Shown here piece by piece: positions 36,501 to 45,500 of a DNA stretch of 64,000 nucleotides. The notes beneath the pieces are model-generated. The model did no database searches, had not been told where the DNA came from, and was given only the letters and a program-made list of their open reading frames with translations. This stretch comes from Labia minor (taxonomy: Eukaryota; Arthropoda; Insecta; Dermaptera; Spongiphoridae). Within the stretch, counting starts at the first letter, position 1. Each line of letters starts with the position of its first letter. The stretch is taken from NCBI GenBank assembly GCA_963082975.1, contig OY720345.1, forward strand, positions 25,428,611 through 25,492,610, written 5' to 3'. The position numbers and the translations under genes were made by a program.

Positions 36501-37453
36501 TATTTATATTCTATAATTATTAAACAAATTTAATCATGACATTTTTAAAATATAAATAAATAATAGTAAATTAATTTTAAATTTAACAAATTTTCTGGAC
36601 GTTACTATTAAATTGTTCCTTTTTACTATCTCACATGATTAAAAATTGTATAAAACTACTATATATATAGAATTTCAGGTTGAAAGGATCTGAATTAATT
36701 TTTTAAATTTTGACTTAAAAATGAAGGTAAATATTTTAAATTTAAATTTAATATATGTTAATTAATTAATTTAATTGTGAATAACAATACTACACTGTAA
36801 ATATAATTTTTTTAAATTAATTAATTAATCCAATTCAATTGTAATTAATTTATAATTTAATTACTTAAATTTAATTTAAACATAATATATGTTAATTAAT
36901 CCAATAAAAATTTGCGAGATAATCGAGTGGAGACACTCCAGATTTTTTTAGATTAATTAAAAATAAATACATTATATAAGTATCATATATTTTGAAATTT
37001 TATTAAATTGTTAATTGATTTGATTAGGGTATTAATAACCAACAACAAATTTTTTAATTTTCAATTTTTAAGAATTTCACAATTTTCCAAATCAGATGAA
37101 ATATTTTCTCGAATTTCAATTCAATTTTTCATTTTTCATTTTGAAAACTTTTCATCAAAAAATATCCAAACAATATATCCTTTATTTTATTTTAGATATA
37201 CCAGATTGGATTCTTTTTTTAGATAAATTAATTGTTGACAGGTTTTGGTGATTATGTACCAGCACAGCATCTTTCTCGAGATGAAGCAGAAACCACCATT
37301 GGATTATGTTCTCTTTATTTACTTTTTGGAATTGCATTACTTGCAATGGCCTTCAATTTGGTTCAAGAAGAGGCATTAACGGAAGTGAGAAAGATAGCCA
37401 TATCACTAGGGATTCTCAAGGCAGAAAATTCAGATGACTCAGATGATGAATAA
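3667..37453 (+). CDS. Two-pore-domain (K2P/TWiK-type) potassium channel, 5' end incomplete
   Basis: A background (leak) K+ channel of the plasma membrane; two subunits form one pore. Exons: 3667-3788, 9049-9114, 9189-9311, 10323-10446, 24883-25165, 25891-26031, 28021-28127, 28202-28319, 35467-35639, 35738-35889, 35949-36053 and 37242-37453. All junctions are GT-AG and keep frame, giving about 574 residues. TM1 (around residues 35-60) contains VLYCIAGALIFEALE. The extracellular cap carries NIS, NIT and NWT glycosylation sequons. Pore 1 has the filter TTIGYG. TM2 contains YAILGIPLMLLCLSNIGD. A cytosolic loop of about 280 residues is rich in Ser, Arg and Pro (RTAS and RRSA kinase-like sites, a GSGGGGGSSGG run). 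TM3 and pore 2 have TTIGFGD. TM4 follows, then an acidic SDDSDDE tail. The first exon begins two bases into a codon after a good acceptor, so the start codon lies in an undetected upstream exon. An ATG at 3627 is in frame but lies in what looks like intron. The K2P call is firm; the subfamily (TWiK-7 or TRESK-like) is inference. Confidence 0.93.
4222..4935. mobile_element. R2 element, rearranged copy
   Basis: Positions 4222-4730 match the 3' half of the intact R2 copy at 34750-35336 in forward orientation. Positions 4730-4935 match its 5' half in reverse orientation and end TCTGGCGAGATAGTA. One half has therefore been flipped relative to the other. Between them, 4427-4690 is expanded low-complexity (TTTAATTTAATT)-type sequence. 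It lies in K2P intron 1. Confidence 0.65.
4427..4690. repeat. TTTAATTTAATT low-complexity tract
   Basis: About 260 bp made almost wholly of AATTT-type units. The corresponding part of the intact R2 copy is only about 60 bp long, so this is an expansion inside the element. Confidence 0.85.
5290..5740 (-). pseudogene. Non-LTR retrotransposon endonuclease fragment
   Basis: Read on the minus strand from 5732, one frame gives KLGDLKANIRKEEIF then IGK. After a frame change near 5540-5590, another gives DNGVMVIRIATAKDL and DTWNSPDGKTCNQIDHVL. This order and wording match the APE-type endonuclease of LINE retrotransposons: the GDxNAxxG block, then the TWxSPDGKxxNQIDHIL block. The final SDH catalytic block and the reverse transcriptase are absent. 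It is a frameshifted relic in K2P intron 1. A 3'-end LINE piece lies at 8290-8600 in the opposite orientation. Confidence 0.75.
5741..7180. other. AT-rich intron sequence
   Basis: K2P intron 1. I see no exon or recognisable element here, apart from an AT dinucleotide run at about 7150-7182. Confidence 0.5.
7181..8089 (-). mobile_element. R2 element, reverse copy split by an R1 insertion
   Basis: It begins AAATCTGGAGTGTCTCC and ends TCTCTGGCGAGATA, which are the two ends of R2 in reverse. The middle is interrupted by a complete reverse R1 copy (7391-8024), and about 100 bp of R2 is missing at the join. R1 moved after this R2 copy was in place. Confidence 0.7.
7391..8024 (-). mobile_element. 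R1 element, reverse copy nested in R2
   Basis: Reverse orientation of the copy at 2150-2767. It starts AATAAGTTGACCTGTGGCC and ends CTATCGTCGGTCGGT, with the same interior blocks including the GACAGACGGA run. It has no coding capacity. Confidence 0.75.
8290..8600 (+). pseudogene. LINE 3'-end fragment
   Basis: A plus-strand frame reads EELHDNYASPEIVRIIKSKR then LHWTVLVARFGEERLAKN. This resembles the C-terminal tail of LINE reverse transcriptases (IKxRRLRWxGHVxRM type). Stops and frame changes follow, and the piece ends in a short GATA-rich microsatellite (about 8573-8596). It is a relic in K2P intron 1 and may belong to the same family as the endonuclease fragment at 5290-5740. Confidence 0.6.
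8690..8985. mobile_element. R4 element, partial copy
   Basis: It contains the R4 blocks AACTTATAAAAACCGAAAAT, TCTCGTAAACTAGAAAAGG and CCACTGGTAAAGTATTATCC that recur at 42867-43107, 48635-49147 and 60380-60870. The left end is missing. It ends 60 bp before K2P exon 2. Confidence 0.55.
9312..10322. other. K2P intron 3, nothing recognised
   Basis: About 1 kb of AT-rich DNA with no repeat family or exon that I can support. On the minus strand, 10174-10179 reads AATAAA and is the first canonical poly(A) signal downstream of the nested minus-strand gene. Confidence 0.5.
10496..17848 (-). CDS. Secreted proline-rich, six-cysteine protein nested in K2P intron 4
   Basis: Exons in transcription order: 17848-17824, 17735-17640, 13352-13196, 11908-11774, 11703-11568, 11099-10955 and 10545-10496, with GT-AG junctions in frame and 247 residues. 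The chain starts with a signal peptide (MFLINQPLFLACFLLITLIS, cleavage probably after SSSVA). A basic, Asn-rich stretch follows, then a Pro-rich region (GPPPPPPRG, PAYRPTTP, PTLPPNRPPNKG). Next comes a cysteine module, C-x-C-x5-C-x9-C-x6-CC, around CKCVYGLNC and HCDVDKQYCCYN, and a Gly/Pro tail (GGILVGPGGPTGVIGHPRP) ending YRPKY. The layout resembles arthropod secreted or cuticle-associated proteins with a clip-like cysteine knot, but I do not recognise a named family, so no function is given. Exons 3-7 are well supported. Exons 1-2 rest on phase agreement and the signal peptide. An alternative start is an ATG at 13401, directly after another acceptor. The last exon ends 49 bp from K2P exon 4 on the other strand. 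Confidence 0.82.
10908..10938 (-). mobile_element. R1 terminal scrap
   Basis: About 31 bp identical in wording to the R1 terminus (CTCCCTTACTATCGTCGGTC then GGTAAAA). It sits 16 bp past the donor site of exon 6 of the nested gene, inside its last intron. The rest of the element is absent. Confidence 0.6.
11909..13195. other. Intron 3 of the nested gene, nothing recognised
   Basis: AT-rich DNA between exons 3 and 4 of the nested gene. I found no exon and no member of the named repeat families. Confidence 0.5.
13560..14015. mobile_element. R6 repeat copy
   Basis: It shares ordered blocks with 28548-29345: AAATTTCATCATATT, TTTGTTTTCTT, a CTAGGTATATTATTAA-like block and AAAAACCCGAAT. It lies upstream of exon 3 of the nested gene. 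No coding capacity was recognised. Confidence 0.5.
15528..15562. repeat. (TTA)n microsatellite
   Basis: About eleven TTA/ATT triplets in a row, in intron 2 of the nested gene. A similar (TTA)n run is at 57491-57516 and a (TC)n run at about 19733-19752. Confidence 0.95.
15937..17368 (+). mobile_element. R2 element, interrupted forward copy
   Basis: It starts TTACTATCGCGCCA, runs through the ATGAAATTTAGTACACGG block and ends GCGAGATAGTCGAGTGGAG at about 17360. It is broken by a hAT MITE (16219-16505) and by about 450 bp of unrelated AT-rich DNA (about 16625-17095). The segment around ATAAAACTGCTATATATAG occurs on both sides of that gap, so part of the element is duplicated. Confidence 0.65.
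16219..16505 (+). mobile_element. hAT-type MITE with 8-bp target duplication
   Basis: The left end is CAGTGATTCCCAAAGTGG. The right end read in reverse is CATTGCTTCCCATACTTATT. The flanks are identical 8-bp direct repeats CTCTAAAC (16211-16218 and 16506-16513). An imperfect CAnTG terminal inverted repeat with an 8-bp duplication is the hAT superfamily signature. At 287 bp it has no transposase. It includes a run of twelve G at about 16251-16264. It is inserted in the R2 copy at 15937-17368. Confidence 0.85.
18544..19212 (-). mobile_element. R2 element, reverse copy with internal duplication
   Basis: It starts AAATCTGGAGTGTCTC and ends ACGAGATAGTA. The blocks match the intact copy at 34750-35336 in reverse. 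A 158-bp segment, from AGAGGAAAAAAATGAAAACG to CTAATCTTG, occurs twice in tandem (about 18837-18994 and 18995-19153) with very few differences. The copy lies in K2P intron 4 upstream of the nested gene. Confidence 0.7.
18837..19153. repeat. 158-bp tandem duplication
   Basis: Two head-to-tail copies within the R2 element differ by about one added A and one C/T change (GCCCGTG versus GCTCGTG). This indicates a recent duplication. Confidence 0.9.
19213..20349. other. K2P intron 4 sequence with no recognised gene
   Basis: AT-rich DNA with two patches of more balanced composition (19500-19640 and 19740-19860, the latter starting with a (TC)n run). No splice-bounded frame was found. Confidence 0.4.
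20350..20625 (-). mobile_element. R5 SINE copy
   Basis: Collinear with 1772-2050. On the minus strand it carries the B-box-like CCCGGGTTCAAGTCCCGG. It lies in K2P intron 4. Confidence 0.65.
20735..21160 (+). mobile_element. R7 repeat, forward copy
   Basis: It contains CTGGTTCACAGAGCCGCGG, ACAGCCCTTAAATGTACG, GACAGAAAAGTATGGCCTG and GAGCGGTTTAATATC. The same blocks appear reversed at 22330-22830, so the two form an inverted pair about 1.2 kb apart. Confidence 0.6.
21524..21790. other. Unassigned patch of balanced composition
   Basis: About 250 bp that stands out from the surrounding AT-rich intron. Neither strand gives a frame bounded by convincing splice sites, and no copy was found elsewhere in the window. 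Confidence 0.3.
22330..22830 (-). mobile_element. R7 repeat, reverse copy
   Basis: In reverse it shows GGTTCACCGAGCCGCCG, AGCCCTTAAACGTACG, GACAGAAAAGTATGGCC and GAGCGGTTTAATATTTT. Its 22417-22605 part also matches 57683-57880 in the opposite orientation (TTGTGGGTCGTTTTG and ATAAAGATGCAACCAATT blocks). Confidence 0.6.
22804..23393 (+). mobile_element. R3 MITE, full length
   Basis: It begins ACTTTCCCACATA and ends with the exact reverse complement TATGTGGGAAAGT, a 13-bp perfect terminal inverted repeat around 590 bp. The interior has a GTATGGATGTATGGATGTA run, CGAAATTTGGTACACCG and two CCGGAAGTG-type blocks. There is no transposase frame. A reversed partial copy is at 31130-31470. Confidence 0.8.
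24250..24729 (-). mobile_element. Internally deleted mariner element
   Basis: The ends TACGAGGGCAGATGACTC and, reversed, TACGAGGTCAATAAGTC form imperfect terminal inverted repeats with TA at both edges. On the minus strand the remains of the transposase C-terminus can be read near 24310-24400 with stops. At 480 bp most of the transposase is gone. It lies 153 bp before K2P exon 5 and is close in wording to 56922-57400. Confidence 0.75.
25316..25512 (+). mobile_element. R5 SINE, truncated forward copy
   Basis: In K2P intron 5. It contains GATCAAGAAAACAAAGATAA, ACTGATCATAGAACACTTTT and AGACGCTGTC, the reverse of the R5 blocks at 1772-2050. The B-box end is missing. Confidence 0.55.
26262..26470. 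repeat. Balanced-composition block with a tRNA-like B box
   Basis: In K2P intron 6. GGGTTTGACTCCC at about 26277 fits a B box, followed by a GC-richer stretch. It could be a second SINE family or part of an LTR element. No second copy is in the window. Confidence 0.35.
26580..26775 (+). repeat. Degenerate reiterated CCCAnnGTGGGC motif
   Basis: Three or four loosely repeated units (TGACTGCCCATCGTGGGC, TGGCACCCAACTTGGAAC, TGACTGGCCGACGTGGGGC) separated by AATATATTAATTATTAATC spacers. The wording resembles the primer-binding region of some LTR retrotransposons (TGGCGCCCAACGTGGGGC type), but no LTR pair was found. Confidence 0.35.
26776..28020. other. Rest of K2P intron 6, nothing recognised
   Basis: Mixed-composition DNA (26820-27230 and 27390-27490 less AT-rich) with no splice-bounded frame and no named repeat. 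Confidence 0.4.
28548..29345. mobile_element. R6 repeat, longer copy
   Basis: It begins near AGGGTAAAACTGGGGATATG and ends with the inverted relative GTCATATTCTTCGGTTTTAC, an imperfect terminal inverted repeat about 0.8 kb apart. It has ATATGACGCAAAATATGAC-type internal sites and shares blocks with 13560-14015. It lies in K2P intron 8. No coding frame was seen. Confidence 0.55.
29969..30853. repeat. 215-bp perfect inverted repeat (foldback element)
   Basis: The left arm 29969-30183 and right arm 30639-30853 appear identical in reverse complement over all 215 bases. The outer end is AAATCTAATCAAAAACATAC and the inner end GCCTCCTGCATCCAGGC. The 455-bp centre holds a direct duplication of about 180 bp (30155-30345 versus 30360-30546) and a second short inverted match (30309-30345 with 30600-30630). 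No long frame runs through it. It lies in K2P intron 8. Confidence 0.9.
31130..31470 (-). mobile_element. R3 element, partial reverse copy
   Basis: It matches the central part of 22804-23393 in reverse (CACTTCCGGTTAACCG, TGGTACTTTACTTGAAAGG, GGTAAAATGTCACTTCCGG). The ACTTTCCCACATA ends are missing. Confidence 0.75.
31480..31935. repeat. Unassigned repeat-like block
   Basis: It carries TGCCAAATTTCATAGCGCTA and ATGAAATTTGGCATACTG, the same kind of phrase found in R1, R2 and R3, and ends in a GC-rich 50-bp patch (GGCATGCGCGCGGCTTGC). Its last part (CTTATCTTATTATGCTAGC) also occurs in diverged form at 22316-22336. Confidence 0.4.
32160..32225 (+). other. tRNA-like sequence, not a functional tRNA
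   Basis: TAGTCCAGCGGTTGGACTG resembles an A box and GGTTCGAAACTC fits a B box. The T stem has a C-C mismatch and two wobbles, and no acceptor stem forms. It is probably a SINE head or tRNA pseudogene. Confidence 0.35.
32763..32915. repeat. Imperfect palindrome, about 70-bp arms
   Basis: AGAACTGTTTTATAAATTAT and ATCTCTAACATATAAATATA on the left are mirrored by TATATATTTTATGTTAGAGA and TTATAAAACAGTT on the right, around a short centre. It looks like a small MITE or foldback in K2P intron 8. Confidence 0.75.
32916..34749. other. K2P intron 8 remainder
   Basis: AT-rich with two GC-richer patches: 33040-33180, and 33380-33490, which has inverted CGAGAGCTCGG and CCGAGCCGAGGCTCGG boxes related to R7. 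Another patch at 34280-34410 holds two copies of CTGTGCGTCGTT. No exon was found. Confidence 0.4.
34750..35336 (+). mobile_element. R2 element, intact copy
   Basis: Reference copy of 587 bp. It starts TACTATCTCGCCAGA and ends GAGACACTCCAGATTTTT. The ACTATCTCGC near one end is mirrored by GCGAGAGAGTC (GCGAGATAGTC in other copies) near the other. The first 250 bp hold a GTGTGTGTATGTATG run, ATGAAATTTGGTACATGG and GTCATTACCTACAACG. The second half is AT-rich. It has no coding capacity and ends 130 bp before K2P exon 9. Confidence 0.8.
36623..36949 (+). mobile_element. R2 element, internally deleted copy
   Basis: In K2P intron 11. TACTATCTC joins directly to the CACATGATTAAAAATTGTAT block, skipping the first half of the element, and the copy ends GAGACACTCCAGATTTTT. 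Both ends are kept in a 327-bp derivative. Confidence 0.7.
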
Positions 37454-37629
37454 TTAATTAATTAATTAATTATCAAAATGAAATGAATATGTGGAGCATT
37501 TTAGAGTAAAAAATTTTAAAATAATTATACAACTATTTCTTATTAATTATTTCTGAATTGTATTAAACTTCAGAAATAATATTAAATATGAATGCTCAAA
37601 TAATTTCTTGGAAGAATTTTATGCATCGG

Positions 37630-37635
37630 AATAAA
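37630..37635 (+). terminator. Candidate poly(A) signal of the K2P gene
   Basis: AATAAA, 177 bp after the stop codon at 37451-37453. In DNA this AT-rich the hexamer is common, so the support is modest. Confidence 0.35.
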
Positions 37636-38317
37636 GTGATTACTTCTTTCTTTTTTGTAAAAATTAATTATAAACTATGGTAAAAAGTCTGATTAAGAAA
37701 GAAGAGCTCAATATACATGATAACTACTTGGTCTATCATATCAACTCAAATGGTTTGTGGTGATTCTTCTATATATATAAAACAAAAATAATCAATTCTT
37801 TCAATTCATAATCATTTAGTTTAAATATTCTTAACACCATTATGTTCAAGAAATGATGTACTTTTTTCATGCTTCCATATTTTATCTCAAATATTATTTA
37901 AAATTCGATCAATAAGGATTTAAATAAATAAAAAAAATATATAAAATAAATACCTATGATATTAAAAGATTAAATACAAGTAAATTTTAATTATAATTTA
38001 ATTTTATCATGCATTATTAATTTAATATTTTAAACATTCTAAGTGTTTTTTATATATATATATATATATATTAATATATTATTGTTTTATATTATATTGT
38101 TGGGATCATTAAAATGTGTTTTATAGTATATATTACAGATTATATTGTAATTTATTTTTAAGAGTAGCTTTAATCTCTTTTTCAATTTATTTGACATATT
38201 TGTTATGTTTTTAGTATTTTAATTAATAAATAATTTTTATAAATTTTTACTATATTATAAAATATCTATAAAAGAGAGAGAGATGATCTTTGGAGATCTT
38301 GAAGTCTTCTGAACATG

Positions 38318-39175
38318 TACGAGGTCTGTTCAACAGAAAAGGTGAATTTTGAATTATTTCGAAAAGTATTTATTTATTCATCAATATCCATTTTGTCCCC
38401 TTCTAACTAACTCCCCTCAGATATAATGCACTTATGCCAACGCTTTTTCCAATCGTCGAAGCTCTTCTGAAATGCGCTTTTCGGTATGGCAATTAGCTCG
38501 TTCTTCGATTCCTACTTTATCTCATCAATTGTGGCAAAACGCTTTCCTTTCATTGGTCTCTTCAGTTTTGGGAATAGGAAAAAGTCGCAGGGAACCAAAT
38601 CTGGTGAATACAGAGGGTGAGGCATGATTACATTGTTTTTGGCCAAAAATTCACGAACAAGCAATGATGTGTTAGCTGGTGCATTATCGTGATGCAGAAT
38701 CCATGATTTGTTTTTCCACAATTCCGATCGTTTGAGTCGTATTGCTTCACGCAAACGTTGCATAATTTTCTTGTAGACTTCCTTATTAACAGTACGACTC
38801 ATGATGCACCACACCATTGTAATCGAAGTAAACAGTGAACAAAACCTTCACATTTGATACCACTTATAAACATTTTTTTGAGATAAAGTAGACTCGCCAA
38901 ATGCCAACAGTCAAGTGCGTTGGAGCACATTATTCCATTTTTAACGTAACATTTAATACAGATTCTTTGATCCATTTTATTTTTTAAGTTAAAAATCGAA
39001 GAATACACAAAAACGTGACTAACTTTTTCAGTTGTCAAAAACAAACTACTAATCCAAATTGACTGATAATGTCAACATATGAGAAACATATGTGTACCAA
39101 CATAACAGAAAAAAATCGAATGTACACAGCCCACTAAAATTCAAAATAGACCTTTTCTTTTGAACAGACCTCGTA
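38318..39175 (-). pseudogene. mariner transposase relic, internally deleted
   Basis: The terminal inverted repeats TACGAGGTCTGTTCAA (left) and the same 16 bases read in reverse from the right edge bound 858 bp with TA at both ends. On the minus strand, the transposase start (MDQRICIKCYVKNGI, from about 38975) is followed by frame breaks. Then a 101-codon frame (38512-38817) carries HHDNAPANTSLLVREFLA and YSPDLVPCDFFLFPKLK, which are mariner catalytic-core motifs around the second and third acidic residues. The helix-turn-helix middle is lost. It is non-functional and lies 865 bp downstream of the K2P stop. Confidence 0.88.
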
Positions 39176-41764
39176 TGACCTAATCTTTCTCTTTTCATTG
39201 TCACTCTTATATCTTCTTAAGCTATTTACTTCATATCCCATTTTCTTTATTTTTCTACTGATTATAGTTGTGTGATCCCATCCTCTTCTTTATTAACAAT
39301 TCATTAGTTTCTTTTTATCTTTATATTGTATATTTCCATTACCCTCTCTTTAATTGACAAATTAATATTATAGGCATTTATTTATTCATTTCTAAGTTAT
39401 TTGAGAGTAAATGTGTGTATTGTAATCCCGACTCACACAACCCATATGCGTTTTTTCATAGATCTCTACGTTTCAACACATTCTGATACCCAAGTCGTTT
39501 ACACTTTGACGTGTGTGTGTGTGTGTGCGGCATAAATTTTGTGAACAAAGTATCGGTTAAACGATAAAACCGATCATAGCCAAATTTTATATATAAGATT
39601 CTATTGAGGTCATAATGATCTGGCAAAATTTCTGCTTAAATCCATTCATAAATAAATAAATAAATTTTAAAAAAATAGATGAGTCATATTTCCTTAATTA
39701 TAAAAAAATATAAAAAATTTTATATGAAACAATTTATAAAGAATTTTATTTTTGTCTCCCACCCCTACCTCCCCATTCCATTTAACCTTACAATCTTACT
39801 TTGCTAATCGTTCACTCATTTTTTGTTTTTCAATTATTTTTATAACATAATACGATTTATTTTATTAATGATTTTTTTAAAGTCATCTTTAATAGATAAT
39901 ATTTTGTCATACATATATTAGTCAATTTTTAAAACTAAGGTTTTTTAACTTTTTAAAACTTAAATAATATTAATATTTTTTTTATATATATTGTCGTATA
40001 TTGGAGGGTTAGTATGGGTTGGATTATGAAAAAAGGGGTTTAAAATTAATAAATTGGATGTTTAATTTAATTTTGTAGAGCTCTGGTAATTGTGAATAGA
40101 ATAGAATTTGGTGAATCCAAAGGGAAGAGGTAAAGTTGAATTCATTCAGAATAAAAGTCAAATATTAAATTAAGATAAAATTAATATTTAATAACTAAAG
40201 AATTTAACATAATTATAATGGGTATCGCTAGACATTAGAAAAAGGGAATTAATTATAAAATAATGTTATGTATTCGATATTATAAATCATATTTAGTATT
40301 TAATTAGCAATTGAATAAAGGTCGACCACTTAGTTGTTAATGATAATATAGATAGTTCGGTGTACATAGAGATTCACGTGAGGATTCTTCGGGATATTTC
40401 TTTCAGGTATCTAATGATCCATCTTCTACGGGCTTGCAACTCCTTCGTTGGCCTGAGGGATTATCCTGGCACTATCTAACTTAGGGGTGAAGTCACTCGG
40501 TCAGATCTAGGCCGAAGAAGGAACCTCTTCCCCCTCCGAAGTAGCCTTTGGCTACCTTTCCATTAACTCACCCCTATCTTGCACACATGTGCCAATATAA
40601 AGAATCATGCCATGTAATTTATTATTATTTTTAAAAGTTTAATTCATGAGAATAGTTTCTCTTCTTCCATCTTGAATCTTTCTTCATATTATCCACATGC
40701 TTTCGTCCGAAAACGTGAGGATGTCACTATTTGTATCAATGTTTATTTATAGCATTATAATGCTATTTCCCTATTAAAGGGCATATATATTACAATATTT
40801 ATACTTTTTTAAAATCTTTTACTATTTTCCTATTTAAAATATATTTAGAAAGAAGATAGCCTTTGTGGAAATAAATACATATATTTAAACTACTGTATAT
40901 ACCTATCAATTGGAAAGTTATATGGGAGATGCCACTTATATTCAACTGGTTTTTATGTAGGCAATTCTTAAGTCTATCCCACATTATGAGATGACATGTT
41001 ACGAGGTGGTGCCGGATTCTCACCTGCTAAAAACATCGCTGTAGAGTTAGAGCCGGAGTTTGATAAAGTAATCATGCGGTTTTTAACATATTATAACTCC
41101 AAGAAATTTTGAAAATATGTTTTGTGAACAAAAAATTTGAAAAACACTGATATTCATAATTTAGGTTAATATCATAACTTAGTAGGATGTAATGGCCACA
41201 GGAGTTCATTTATTGATTTTATTCTTTATATTATAAATTTGAAAAATTAAATTTTTTTGAAAACGCTAGAAGGATTAGATTTAAAGGTGTCTAAATTAAA
41301 ATTAAACAGAAGTCGGAGCCAGCTCAATTTCGATAGGGCTTCCTACTGAAAATCTTCCTTGGCATTCATCCAACCCCCCCCCCCCCCGCGAACTACTTTT
41401 AAGCATTATTTCAAGATGGATGGCTTCTTACGAATTCTATATCAAGATTGAATTTGTAATCATTTAAGAATAATAAAAAATACATTAAAATAAAATAACT
41501 TAATAAGTAATATCTGTTAACACATAAATTATGCCAAAAAAAATATTTTACATAATTTAATATAATTAATTTTTTTTTATAAATGTATTCTTTAAGGGCG
41601 AGTAATAAATTTATTGGTCTATAGCTGCACTAGTGAAAGTGACCCTTGAAACTATTATATATTTATTTTTTACTTTTGTGACTGAATGATAAAACACTAT
41701 CACACATATATCTTAGATTTTTATTTATTTTATTTTCCTATTTAATAAAAAACTATTAATATTT
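39176..41764. other. Intergenic DNA between K2P and COQ5
   Basis: Mostly AT-rich, with a (GT)n run at about 39510-39527. A block at 40370-40620 has ordinary base composition (GGCCTGAGGGATTATCCTGG, GAAGTAGCCTTTGGCTACC), and 41310-41400 ends in a run of about 14 C. I recognise no gene and no copy of these blocks elsewhere in the window. Confidence 0.4.
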
Positions 41765-42079
41765 ACCGACCGACGAAAGGAAGGGAGGGTATTGTTTTCA
41801 CACCAAATTTCACATGTGGAGATTTTTACATATATCGGAAGTGGTAGTTTACAAAATATTAATTTTATATTCATTGTCGGAAATTTTTCACTTAAAATAT
41901 AGTAATAGTAATTAATTATTGAGTAATTAAACTAAAAATAAAAACCAAGATAATATAATTTTGCCATTTTCAAATTTTAAAAATATTTTTTTTATACTTT
42001 ATATATATACCAATAATGTTGTTTGGAAATTAATTTATTTCAAATCGTTGGTCGGTTCTGTCCCTGGTCACATCTCATA
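41765..42079 (+). mobile_element. R1 element, internally deleted copy
   Basis: It keeps ACCGACCGACGAAAGG and the CACACCAAATTTCACATGTG block at the left, and GGAAATTAATTTATTTCAAA and TTGGTCGGTTCTG at the right. The interior is mostly lost. It lies 238 bp upstream of the COQ5 start. Confidence 0.65.
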
Positions 42080-42316
42080 TTTTTATTTAAAAATTACTTC
42101 GTTGAAAATATATTTCTGAAACTCGCGCCTCACCAATCTTACAGAATTCCCCCAAATTAAGTGTAATATTTTGTGAATCTTAATTCAAGTTTTTTTCATT
42201 CATTTATGAATAACAATTTTCTTTTTCTTTTTTAACTGTTCTCCTATTTCAAAAAAAATGCTCAAATCATAAATAAAAATAAGTTTTTAAATGAAAATAT
42301 ATATATTATTAATAAT

Positions 42317-45276
<2,960 letters not shown>

Positions 45277-45308
45277 AAATAATTTGATACCGGAAGATTT
45301 AATATTAA

Positions 45309-45314
45309 AATAAA
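45309..45314 (+). terminator. Candidate poly(A) signal of COQ5
   Basis: AATAAA 33 bp after the COQ5 stop, inside the 224-bp gap between the converging COQ5 and DNAJC10 stop codons. Confidence 0.45.
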
Positions 45315-45500
45315 ATTTTTAATAATAAGTTAATATATATATATTTCAATTTTTTTTTACTTTTTGTCTATACACAATATATTATTAAATATGTAAAATA
45401 AATTAAATGTTTTTAATAGTAAAATATATTAAAAAATAGTGAGTATTTTTGGTTAAGTAAATCATTATAATTATCTATGTTTAATTTGAATCTATTTATA

